Of a stretch of DNA of 64,000 nt, positions 11,867-23,342 are shown in pieces. Both the position numbers and the translations under genes were made by a program. Numbering within the stretch: position 1 is the first letter of the stretch; each line of letters opens with the position of its first letter. The stretch covers positions 1-64,000 of the forward strand of contig VIIQ02000068.1 of assembly GCA_007449985.2 (NCBI GenBank). The letters run 5' to 3'. This stretch comes from Desmodesmus armatus. Its lineage: Eukaryota; Chlorophyta; Chlorophyceae; Sphaeropleales; Scenedesmaceae. The notes under the pieces are model-generated. The model saw only the letters and a program-made list of their open reading frames with translations. It searched no databases and was not told the origin of the DNA.

Positions 11867-13752
11867 ATGGCCACCAGTGTTTTTGACTTGACAGGAGACG
11901 ATGACGTGATTGTTGGGGCCCCACAGCAGCAGGTGAGTAGCATTGGGCTTGTTGTCGTGTGTTGCATTCCAGGCTGGCTTTAGCTCACAGGTACACCGAG
12001 CTCCAGATTTCATGGTGCCCTCGTCACAAAACCATTGTTATGTATTGCTTAAAGAGACTGCGGCTTCCTGACATCTGTGCACCCATCATGTTTCGACATA
12101 CACCCCCCTGTCCATTCTGGGTCTGCTCGACCCCCTCCACCTCACTCAACCCCCCTCCCCCCTTCCAACTGTCCCTGCTGACAGGACATGTACGTTGTCG
12201 CCATCCACTGTGGCGCCAAGGGGCTGGCTGTGTGTGGTGTCAGCACAGATCCCTCTGTCAGGAAGAAGGCACAGCGCAAGTATGTGGTGCAGGGCTTTGA
12301 GCTTGTGTCATCTGCAGGCTACTGTGGCACCAACAAGGCAGCAGCACTGCCAGGCATGCTGCGCAGGAGCCAAGTACTACAGACAGTGCTGGCACACAAC
12401 CCCAAGGCCTACGTGGTGCGTAGTAGGGTACATGTATTGAATTGGCAGGCACCTGGCGTGGCAACCTGTGCTACAAAACATACTATCCGGAGTCCGGACG
12501 GAGGCCTCGTCAACACTGGCATTGTGCGTGCATGAGTGTTATTGGCCTGTGGTGGCAATGGTACTGCCTGGTTATCACACCTGTGCCTTCATACAGCTGT
12601 TCCTTGCTCTGGCATGCATGTCTCTCAACTTTGCATCACAACCAAAGACTGCTGTGATCGAAGCTTAGAGATCGCTTCCAGTAGCGGCAACTACTCTTGC
12701 TTTATTGACATTCAGATGTGCGCGAGGTCTGCAGCGACAGCAACATGTCATCAGTAGGGTCACTGCATCCCGTGTTGGAGTGACGCAGGGTCACTGCACC
12801 TTGTGTGGGAGGGCGCCCAGGCCCAATGATCCCAGCAGTGCTGTGTCACACCTATGACCCTCCTCACACACCAGTGCACAGGTTCTTTGCCATCAACAAC
12901 ATCCACGGCTGCATGCATCTGCAGGTGCTGCGCAAACACAGTGAGTTCCCCGGGGCCGACTCCCTGGCCCAAAAGGCCATAGAGCGAGGCCAACGGGAGG
13001 CCATCAAAATGGCCGCCACCATCCGCCAGCAGTACCCCCAAGCCCAGCTGCTGGGTATGCTGAAGGACTCCACCAGCACAGCAGTGCAGCACTTCCTACA
13101 GCACCACCCCAAAAAGCAGGCTAAGGCAGCAGTAGCTGGCAGCAATGGCAGCACTGTGGCAGCAATGGCAGCCGCCGGCAGCAATGGCGCTGCCGCGGCA
13201 GCAGCAGGGGGTGCTGCCAACTTCAACAGCAGTAGCTACAGCAAACTGCAGCGCATGACGAGGGAGCGGCTTGTGAATGCGGCGAGGCAGTTTCTGGGGT
13301 GTGACAAGTGCAGTATGTTGGACGGGGCGAGTGACCCTGTAGCTGAATTTGACAAGTTTCAGAAGCCTGTTGACAACCACAGGGACATGGCCACTGTCTT
13401 CTGGATGTGTATGTATGTTATGAGCCTGCCACCTGGCAGAAGGGAAGAGGCTGTGCAGCTGACACAGGCAAACTTGGGTGTGGCAGCACCAGCGGCGGCA
13501 GCACCAGCACCAGCAGCGGCACCAGCACCAGCCCCTGTGGCAGCAGCAGCACCAGGGCCGGCAGCAGGGGGTGCACCTGCTGCTGTTCCAGGAAACCCAC
13601 AAGCCTCCCCAGCAGCAGCAGCAGCCAACACCACCAACCTCCTCCTTGCAGCACAGGCACAGGCACAGACACTGGCAGCAATGCTAGGTGCAGCTGCAGC
13701 CAATGCAGGCGCCACACCAGCCCCAGCACCAGCCACGGCTGCTGCAGCGCCC

Positions 13753-13786
<34 letters not shown>

Positions 13787-14493
13787 CTGCTGCTGCTACT
13801 GCTGCTGCTGGCAGAGCTGCAGCACCAGCATTGCTGCCAGCAATTGCTGCTGCTGCTGCTGCTGCTGCTGGCAGTCCCTCTGCCAGCAGGCATGGCAGCC
13901 TGCCTGTGCTGCCTGCACCTGGCAGCACCGCAGGATACAGGACGTCTAATCCAGCAGCAGCAGCAGCAGCAGCGGGGAGCCATGAAGCCTTTCACACCCC
14001 TCAACCCAGCAGTCAGCAGGCAGCAGCCGCGGCTGCAGCCGCCACACCAGGTGGAGAACCCCACAGGGTGACTGCTGGGCGCCGCCGGCAGCGTGCAGAT
14101 TCCGACCCTTCTGCAGCAACCGCTGCAGGTGCTGACGCTGTAGGTGTAGGACCCCAGGCACCCCTAATGCCGCAAACACAGCCCCAGGGGGTTGAAGGGC
14201 CAGCAGCAGCACAGCAGCACAGGCAGCACAAGCGCCGCAAGAGCAGCTCAGCCGCTGAGGGCCACAGGAGTGGCCAATCAGGGGATGTGCCGCTGCCGCT
14301 GGTGCTGCTGCAGCCTGATAGCCCACCCACACTGCAGGGGGGACCGTCAACGGTAAGGGCGGCAGCAGCTGCGGCAGGTGCTGGGCAGGGGATGGGGGGT
14401 GTTGGCGGCAGGTCAGCAGCAGCGAACTTGGCAGTATGGGTGACAGGGGGTGGAAGTTATGCAGATCCCATTTGTATTGATGACAGCGAGTGA
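11867..14493 (+). CDS. Ala-rich nuclear-type protein with SIM-like motifs at both ends
   Basis: Three exons: 11867-11932, 12185-12415 (or 12412) and 12925-14493; about 621 aa. Exon 1 encodes MATSVFDLTGDDDVIVGAPQ and the last residues are ADPICIDDSE. Both carry a short hydrophobic patch next to acidic residues, the pattern of SUMO-interacting motifs. The folded-looking part is residues 23-165 (MYVVAIHCGAKGLAVCGVS, LRRSQVLQTVLAHNPKAYV, AIERGQREAIKMAATIRQQY) and about 230-300 (RERLVNAARQFLGCDKC, MATVFWMCMYVMSLPPGRR). From about 310 on it is low-complexity Ala/Pro/Gln sequence with a poly-Ala block from CTG/GCT repeats and a basic stretch KRRKSSSAAEGHR that could be a nuclear signal. I do not recognise a family; SUMO binding is inference. 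Confidence 0.75.
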
Positions 14494-15490
14494 GGCAGGA
14501 GTCGCATGTTATGACGTTTTTGAGTGACTGTGTGGGTGTGCAGCAGTAAACTATGCAAAGGTTTGTGAGTGGTGACGGAGGTGGGACGTTTTGGCAACTG
14601 AACGCTGCAATTTGGAGGGGGGTGCCCACAACTGCTGCAGCAGCGGGTTGGCGGGCCTGCAGGCCAAGTTGGTGGTGGATATTGAGACCCATTGCAACAC
14701 TGCAGACTGACATGGCGTAGGTCTCACTGGCAGGCCCGAGCAGATCTGCTGTTGCTGCTCAATTTGTTGTGAGCTGGGTTGTATGGCTACGATGATTCCT
14801 GAGACTCCCACCTCATGGCCTCAAGTTGGCATTGCTCCCTGTGTGTTAGACACTAAACTTTTTGTGTGTAACATGCCTGGGTGGGCTAGGGTGCCTGGGC
14901 AAAGGCTCTGCCAGTGCTTAATTGGCTTGTTCTGGGATTGCTTTGATCGGTCAGGGGACATACTGTGACTGCATTAGTGCACGTCCGACGCATCAAGAAC
15001 ATTGGACCTCAGTGACTGTCTGACCAGACACCTTTCCCAAGTTCAAAGCAGTGCAGCACAGCTGTCTGTAGCAGGTTGAAAACATGCCTTGTCAAATTCG
15101 AAGCACCTGGCTCACCACCTGCAGGCAGCACCTGCGTGATGCTCTTGGTCCCCACCACTGCCTCTGGCCAACTACCTTCGATCCGATTGATGATTGTACA
15201 CAGTACAGGACAGTGCAGTAAATGGGGACAGAGTCCTAAACTCGGCACTACCCAGCGATCCAGGGGCTCATGAGGGTGCCCAGAGGGCCTACTAACATAC
15301 CCCAATCTCTCAGCTCAGGTGATTGATGATTGATGGAGGTCCCAGCGGAACACAGTTTCAGCCTATGTGCTTCTGTATGGCCACATGCCCCATCATAGCA
15401 TGTCACTTGACACCACAACAAGCCGACACACATGCAGTCAGCTGCAGCTAACCAACACCAGCCCTATAACTGCTGTTGCTTACAGACACC
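14494..15490. other. Convergent intergenic region
   Basis: About 1 kb between the Ala-rich gene (plus) and the coiled-coil gene (minus), presumably both 3' UTRs. TGTAA occurs near 14866 on the plus strand. No exon-like segment was recognised. Confidence 0.5.
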
Positions 15491-17180
15491 TTACAAGGAC
15501 TGCTGTGCCAGCAGTGACTGCCGCACAGCCTCAACCACAGTGGGCGACCCCACTACTGCTGCTGCTTGCTCATCATCTGCAATATTGTAGTTGCGCACAC
15601 GCAGCTGCTTGCTGCCGCCACCATCACCCTGCTGCCGACGGCCCCCTCCCTGCCTCACCCGCTGCCCCCCTGACCCCTCAGCCTGCTGCTGCTGCTGTTG
15701 CTGCTGCTGCTGGTGGTGACTACTGCTGCCTGCTGCATCAGCATCACGTGCACTGCTTGCTGCAGCAGCAGCTGCTGCTGCGCCAGCAGGAGGACCAGGG
15801 CCAGACAGACCAAGAGGTCTGCTGCTGCTGCTGCTGGGCTTGGTCCCACTACCACCAGGTGCTTTATGTGGACGCTGCCATTGCCCACCGCCGCCACCAG
15901 CAGCAGCTGCTGCTGCTTTGCTGGGTCGGCCCGGCTGCATGGAGTGAACCTGCAGCTCCTGCGGCTGCTGACCCTTCTGCTGCCGCTGCTGCTGCTGCTG
16001 TGCCGCAGGGCGCACCTGCTGCTGCTGTAAGCCCAAGGCATCCTGCAACGGCACAGGCTGCATGCCCCTTGCATCCGTCTGCTGCAACAGCTGCTGTTGC
16101 TGCTGCTGCTGGATGTCTTGCTGCCCCAAGGGTTGTAGCTGCTGCTGCTGCTGCTGCTGCTGCGAGCTGGTCCCTTGCCCTGCCTGCATGCTACTCAGCC
16201 AGGGCGGCTGCTGTGCGGCCTGCAGCTGCTGCCATTGCTGCTGCGCAACCGCCGGCATCATCTGCTGCTGCTGTTGAGGCCATGCTGCTGCACAGTCCGG
16301 CTGTCCTAACTGCCACGCTGCTCCCTGCTGTTGACTCACAAGGTTTGACCCTGGCAACGCAAACTGCAACTGCTGCGAGTGCTGTTGCTGCTGGTGCTGT
16401 TGTGCCTGCATCAGCCCAGGGTGTGCTGCACTGATTGCCAGCAGGGATGCTGGCAGGCCTGCTGTCTGCTGCTGTAGCGCCAGGGCTCGCCACGCTAGCG
16501 CAGCCGCCCTTGCTGCTGCTTCAGGTGCTGCTAGTGCAGCAGGCCAGGGTGAAGCCAAGGCACGATCTCCTGGCACCTGCACAGCCCGAACACATGCACA
16601 CCCAAAACAAGACAACCACAGGATGACCTTACTTGCATACATCTGACTGTCCTGGACACACGCAATGTTGCAGTCCCTTTTTCAACAACACATGCGCCAG
16701 CTGTTGACATGGTTTCCTGAACAGTGCACCAGCTGTTGACATGGTTCTGAGGGCTCATGAGCATGTAGCCCAAGCAGACTGTCTGTTGTGCAGAACCGAC
16801 ACCCGAAGTACTACACAAGGTCTGACCACAGAGCGGTCAGCACTTGCCGCCACCTCCCCGGCGGCCACCACCTCACTGGCAGGCTGAGTGCCTTCCTCAG
16901 TCCCTCATTCCTCTGTCCTGAGGCCGTTGCTGACCGGGACAGCACCACCTGCCCCAAACACTACCTTTCCTGGCAGCGGCTCTCACATTCATGACAACCT
17001 GGAGCACTTCTGCCTAGCTACAACCCCAGCCCCACCTCACCTGCAGGCTGAGTGCCTTCCTCAATCCCTCATTCTCTGCCCTGAGGCCGTTGCTGAGCTC
17101 CATCAGCCGCTCATTCTCATCCTCCATCACACACACAGCAGCCTCAGCAGATGCCAGCGCATCACGCAGCTCACACACCT

Positions 17181-17213
<33 letters not shown>

Positions 17214-20200
17214 CGGCTGCATCTGCTGTGCTGCCAGCATCACCTGCACCGCATGCAAGCTCCAGAGGCGGCCTGCCCCCCGCTGCTGCTGCTGCTACCA
17301 TCTGCTGCTGTGCCTGCTGTGACTGCTGCTGCTGGTTGTGTGCGACGGCGGCTGCTGCTGCATTCTGTGGTGGCGGCGGTGCTTCGAGCTGGTGGCCCCC
17401 GTGCTGGCCTTTGCTTGCTGCAGTAGCAGCTGCCCCGTCGCCAGCTGCCTGCAGCTGCAGCTGCATGGCCTCCCTGCGCAGGCGGCGATTGTCCGACAGC
17501 AGGGTGGACACCCTCTGCGTTGGCAGGAGAGCAGCAAACAACAGCATACGCATGTGTGTGTATTAATAGCACGATTGTGGTCGCTGCAATACAAGGCACA
17601 ATTGGTCCACACACCAGGCAACCACTGAGTGCCTCTCAATGCCTCAGCTGCGTTGTGCCAACCTCTTGATGCACCAATGACACACCCACGCACCCCCCGG
17701 GTGTAGTATGTCCGCAAGCCCTTGTAGCTAGCACATGTTACATGCAGTCACACCCACCCCAGTGCACCCTCATAGCACCATGTACAACACGCACAGCACA
17801 GCCAGCTCACAACCGACGTCCCCATATTTACCAACGCAGACCACAAGCCCAGTGTGCCTCACCTCCCTCAGAAAATCCAGCTCTGACTGTAACCCCCGCT
17901 GACCCCCACCGCCAGCAGCAGCAGCAGCAGCCACGCCACCCGCCGCACCAGCAGCAGCCCCCAGCTGCTGCAGCACGATGGCCAGGTGTGACCGCACAGA
18001 CCCACCCCAGCCCACCCTCATTGCACCATGTTCAAGACGCACAGCACAGCCATCCCACAACCAGCACCCCCAAATCTACCCACCCAGACCACCACACACA
18101 CCCAATGTGCCTCACCTCCCTCAGGAAATCCAGCTCTGACTGTGACATCTGCTGACCCCCGCCCCCACCAGCAGCAGCATCAGCCACACCACCCGCCGCA
18201 CCAGCAGCAGCCCCCAGCTGCTGCAGCACGATGGCCAGGTGAGACCGCACATGACCTAGCTCCGCGTCCGATGCCGACAGCTCAGCACGTAGCACAGACA
18301 GCTGCGCTGAGGCAGCCGCCGCCGCTGCTGCTGTGGCTGCTGCTGCGGTGCTGTGGGTGGCGCTGCTGGGGCCCTGGTGCATCGGCATGAGGGGAGAGTC
18401 GGAGTCCTCTCCCGCTGCCGCTGCAAACCCTGGCACAGCAGCAAAAGCATTGATATTTCATAAGATTGACAGCACGACATCACAAAGCCAAAGCGAGTGT
18501 GTGTGTATGTGGGGGGGGGGGGGTGGAGCGGCTGGTTGGTGAGGGGGGAGACCAGAGAGAAAGGGAGTGGCGAGGAATCAATGCGTTGAAGCGCGTCAAC
18601 AGCAATTAGCACAGCGAGGCACACTTCAGACTGCTTTCACGGTCGTGCCTGACAATTGACATGCTGGAGCCCAGTATGATGACAGAAGCACCGTTTTTGC
18701 CATACCGGCACGCAGCCGACAGTGGTGATCTTGGTGGGACATGCCCAGCAATGTTGTGCATTCTGTAGGAATATTACTACTCCTACTTCAGCAGGAATAC
18801 TTCTACTACTTCAGCAGCAGCACTGAGCATACAGTGCATTCATACAACACCCCCCCCCACCTGCTGCCTGCAGCTCCTCCATCTCCTGCCTCAGTGCACC
18901 GATCACAGCCCTCTGCCGCTCAGTGGTCGCCTGCGCCGCAACCAGCGCAGCAGCAAGCTCCCGCAGCCGCTGCTGCTCCTGCTCCTGCACCTCCCGCTGC
19001 CTGCCGTGCTGAGGCATGCTGTGCTGAGCCATGCTGTGCTGATGCAGCCGGCTGGCCGGCCTAGGGCTGCTCGGGCTACCCATCATGCATAGGGCCACAT
19101 CCTCTAGGCTGGTGCTGATGCTGTTCATATTGCTGGCCTCTCTGTTGAGCAGCTGTGCAGCAAGTGCTGCCACTCCAGCTCCCCTAGCAGCACCTAGCCG
19201 CCCCGATAGGCCAGAGTCAGCACTCAGGGACAGCGGGTGGGCAGCACGGACCTCTCCTCCTGCCCGGCCGGACCTCTGCGCCTGCTGTAGCAGCTGCGCA
19301 GACGCAGCGGCAACATCACCATCCCTGCCGGCCCCTCCTGCTGCTGCTGCAGCTGATGGTGAGGTAGGTGGGTGCTCCTGCTCCCGCTCCTGATCCCTTG
19401 CTGAGTCCAGCCAGAATGAGGCTCCACTGCCAGGGGTTGCCAGCAACCTGGTGATGGTGGGTGACGGCAGCCCTGACTGCCAGTCAGCACCTAGCCAACT
19501 GGAGCCAGACGGCTCACCAGCCACTGCTGCTGCTGCTGCTGCTGCTGCTGCAGAATGCTGTCCACCTGGCTCTTGGCCTTGATCCTGCTGCTGCTGCTGC
19601 TGCTGCTGCTGAAGCCCCTGCAGTGCTGGTGGTGGGGGTCTCATGCCGGCTGCGCTCACGCAGTCATGTGCAGCAGCAGCAGCTCCACCCTGGCATGCAC
19701 CAGGTGCCTGCAGCCCATCTCGCAGCTGCTGCAGCTCGACCTCCTGTGCCCTGAGCTGCTCTCGTGCCTCACCCAACGCTGCATTGGCTGCATCCCGCTG
19801 CTGCAGCAGCACCTGCACCACACCCTCCTCACCTGGCCCACTTAGCTGGCCCACTGGCCTCACCCCACTGCTGCCATGCCCTGCAGGAGCATCAGATCCT
19901 GGGCCAGGTGCAGCTACCGCTGCTGCTGCTGCTGCTGCCTGCAGGGCCTTAATCGCCTGCTGCTGTGCCCGCAGCTGCTCCGCCTGCTCCTCATACATGA
20001 GCTGCGCCTGCAGGAGCTTCCGCTGCATCTCCCTCTCCCGATCTGCAGCAGAACCTAGTTGGTCCTTATAGCTGGCGGCAGCTGCGTGGACCTCTTCTAA
20101 GGTTGCGTGCAGGGCTGCGTTTGTGGCATGCAGCCGGCTGAGGTCCTGCTGTAGGGTCATGATCTGCTGCGCGGCCTCGTCTGCTGCTGCCTCTGCTGCG

Positions 20201-22773
20201 GTAATGGTCTCGGTGACGGCTGCTGCTAGGCGCTCCTGACAACAGCAGCAACACAGGGGCACAGGGGCACATCAGCAGAGGCACATGGAAAATCAGCAAG
20301 TGTGGCGTTGAGCAAAACCTGTCGGCGGGTTTTTTTTAGGACACACTGTGCTGGACACACACTCACACGACCCAATGACAACAAGCTGAGTGTTGCGTGC
20401 AGGGGCAGAGGGCCTGCGGCCTCCCACCCCGCACACACAGGACGTTCAATGACACATCACATACATGGCTCTGCTGCCGACTACCCAACTACTTCTGCCA
20501 AGTGACACTAGTGCTAAGCTGCCAATCCCGTGCAGCGTCACAATCCTGTCCCCTTCCACCAATCACACAGCCCCAGTTCACCTGCAATGCATCCCTCTCA
20601 GCCCGCATGACAGCCAGCTGGCTGTCAGTCTCCTGCAGCCTGGCCCTCAGCTGTCCTGCCGCCTCCACATCCTCTGCATGCTGCACTGCTGTGCGGCTCA
20701 CAGCAGCCTGCAGCCGCTCCTGCAGTTCCTGCAGCTGCTGCTCGTGCTGACGCGCCTGCTTGGCTGATGCAGCGGCAGCTTTGTCCTGCTGCTCCTGCAG
20801 CTTCTGCTGCAGGTTGGTAATCTGCACCTGCAGCTCCACCTCCTGCTCAGCACAGCACAGCATGGCATGTCATGGCACGACAAAGGCACGTTGCGCCCAC
20901 ACGCGCTGTGCACTTCACCACAACAGCTTCACACAACACTTCCCAGATCCATCCTGCTGGCTGCTGCCAACCATGCATGCATATACGCCCCGAACGCCAC
21001 CATCTGCCGTCCAGCACCACTGCACACCGCACGAAAGTACACGCCTGCCCTCACCTGCAGTTGCTGTGCTGTTGTGGCCCGCTGCAGCAGCTGCTTCAGC
21101 TCAGCCAGCTGTCCCTCCAGCTGTGCCTGCTGCTCCCCAGCCTGCTGCTTTGCCTGCTCTGCCTGCGCCCTCAAAGCCCTCAATGAAGACTCAGCCTCCT
21201 GAGCCCGCGCCTGTGCAGCCTGCAGGATAAGGAGGGTGCAGAACAGCAAGGATGCACAAAAAATGTGCGACGTGCATCGTGCCAACATGCACATGCATGC
21301 TGCAGGACCGTCATATCAGCTATGGTCAAACATGTTCCTGTGGTTTCGCAGCGCAGGAACCAGCATGCGTTGCAAAGGTGCTGGTGCAGAAAGGCTGTCA
21401 GGCTACCAGCATGGTGTGTGCTTGTGGTGGCTGCAGCCGCCGTGGTCGTACAACACCACAGCTGCTGATGGCTGCGTTTCTGTCTGGCCTGCTGCTCACT
21501 GACCTATACTACAGTACCAGCAACAAGAGTGCACAGCAACCAAGCAGCTACGCAGACACAAACAATTTGCAGGATGGATATCCCATTACGCACCTCTGCC
21601 TGTTTCAACCGCTCCAGGGCCTGCTCATGAGCCGCAGCCGCCTCTGCTGCCCGTGTTTCAGCCAGGGCCGCTGCCGTGGCTGCCTCAGCACGCGCATCAG
21701 CCGCAGCAGCCGCATGCTTTGCCTCGATCTGCTGCGCCTGCAGCAGGAAGCCAGCAGACAGCTCCCGCCGCTGCCGCTCAAGCTGCTCCTCTGCCTCTGA
21801 CAGCAGGGCCTGCAGCTGGTGCTTCTGTGCCTGGTGCTGCTCCTGCTGCTCCAACAGCGCGGCTGCCTTGCTGCCACGCTCCTGGTCCAGCTGCTGCTGC
21901 AGCTGCTGGATTCGGTGGCTGTAGCCGGTTGCAGCGTCTGCTGAGCGCTGACGCTCCACTCTGACGTCTGGCGGTGTTGCAGAAGCAGCAGTGGCGCAGC
22001 AGTGCAACACACAAACAACATTTGAAAAGTACATTGGGTTGGGGGCTGACACTGGGGCTGCTTCCTGCACAAAGCCAGCTACCTGCACTTCTGTGTGTAG
22101 CTGTGGTTGGTTGCGCTGCGCAAACTTTCTGGCACTCTGCTTCCGTCCCTGCTTGCAAGTCAATGACTGTCACATGCAAAAGGGGGGTGTTGGCATACCG
22201 CTTTGTGCCTGCGCCAACTGCGACTGCAGCTGGGTGATAGTGTTGGCCTTTGCTGCCAGCTCGGCAGCCGCACTGGTTGCTGCTGTGTCTGCCTGCTCCA
22301 GTTCAGCATCCCGTTCAGCCAGCAGCTGCAGATTGTACTGGAAGTCACTCTTGAGCTCCTCAAACTGCGACTGCAGCTGCTGATACTGTGCTTGCGCATC
22401 ACCCAGCTGCACAAGACAGCACAGAGCACAGCCAAACAATGGCAGGTGGTACTGATGAATGCTAGAAGGGTCTTGATGACCGCTTATGTTGTGAGGGAAC
22501 ATCATTGCAGTGAGGGAACATCATTGTGCAGCATAGCATGGTTGCCTGGCACTAGCTGTTTGGTGTTGTCAGGTCAGGTGCTGAGTACATGCACTGCAGT
22601 GCTTGTGTAGGCTGGCCATATGTGGGTGTGATTACCTGCTGCTCCAAGGCTCTGAGGGCAGCCATTCGGAGCTGGCCAAGCTCATGCTCCTTGCGCTGCA
22701 ACTCTGTGCGCACATCGCGACCCGCTGTAGCTGGACGGGCCACTGCTGACTGCACTTGTTGCTGCTGCTGCAT
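15491..22773 (-). CDS. Large coiled-coil protein with poly-Gln C-terminal region
   Basis: Ten exons in transcript order: 22636-22773, 22199-22406, 21594-21967, 21055-21219, 20582-20842, 18861-20235, 18116-18429, 17863-17967, 17041-17514, 15491-16576. Every phase closes, giving 1,499 aa. Residues 1 to about 560 are near-continuous heptad sequence (ELQRKEHELGQLRMAALRAL, IQQLQQQLDQERGSKAAALL, ITNLQQKLQEQQDKAAAASA). Further coiled coil follows around CVMEDENERLMELSNGLRAE. The last ~360 residues are Gln-rich with several long poly-Q runs, ending QLRVRNYNIADDEQA. No transmembrane segment or catalytic motif was seen. The likely role is a scaffold or tether (basal body, cilium or Golgi). It is head-to-head with CFAP298, which favours a ciliary role only weakly. 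A stop lies just upstream of the chosen ATG, but an additional 5' exon is possible. Confidence 0.75.
16878..16940 (-). repeat. Intronic copy of the 3' edge of the preceding exon
   Basis: About 60 bp closely matches the last ~57 bp of exon 17041-17514 plus its donor (GAGGCCGTTGC and CAGGCTGAGTGCCTTCCTCA on the plus strand). It sits about 165 bp downstream in the next intron. The copy has indels and a broken donor, so it is a relic rather than an exon. Confidence 0.7.
17863..18245 (-). repeat. Tandem exon duplication (about 255-bp unit)
   Basis: 18116-18245 and 17863-17992 are two copies of the same exon segment plus flanking intron. Both encode SHLAIVLQQLG, an Ala/Gly linker, then QSELDFLREV followed by a GTGAGG donor. 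The downstream copy lacks an acceptor at the equivalent place but has CAG acceptors at 17967/17964. It is phase 0 at both ends, so including or skipping it keeps the frame. Confidence 0.75.
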
Positions 22774-23342
22774 TGCCTCCAGCTACAACTGCATGTGGCT
22801 GTGTGAAGAGACATCAGTGCGTTGTGCTAGCGTTGATGATCCCTGGAGCCCCCAGGCCGGCTGCATGTTGAGTCAGATGAGGGCGCTGATGGTGTGCTGC
22901 TGTTGCTGCTGCTGTTGTGGTTGATACGATGCTTGTGGCATCAGAAGGAGCTAGTGCACAGCTGTGGACAGAAACGTTCATTCCAAACACTCAGCATAGA
23001 TCAAGAGGAAGTATGAATCGATTGACACTGATTGAGGATGGGAGCAGCAGCATGCCCTAACAACAGACAACTGTGAAGAACAAGAGAATAGCTAGTGCCC
23101 CTTGGAACGACACTAAAACGTGACATAGACGGAATGTCATGATTTCAAGGGGCACTGACAACCCAAGTGACAGCTCGGGTTTGAAGTTTGATCGCCGTTC
23201 CGGTTGTCCGGTGTTGCCGAGTGTGATTGTTTCCAAGTCTTTCCCGGCGTGACATGATACACACGTGTGAGGCCGCAAAAGCTTTCTCCAACAGCGTGAG
23301 CGGTGTGATCACAGCAAACAAAGTTGCCCGCCAAGTGCCAGG
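22774..23342. promoter_or_regulatory. Divergent region between coiled-coil gene and CFAP298
   Basis: 569 bp between start codons on opposite strands. It includes a CAG/CTG-rich stretch at 22895-22925 that may belong to a 5' exon of the minus-strand gene (MPQASYQPQQ reading frame). No TATA box is obvious. The arrangement would allow coordinate expression. Confidence 0.4.

Noticed and set aside
13359..13928. 189-aa minus-strand poly-Ala ORF
   Set aside because: Antisense shadow of the CTG/GCN repeats of the Ala-rich protein; no exon boundaries of its own.
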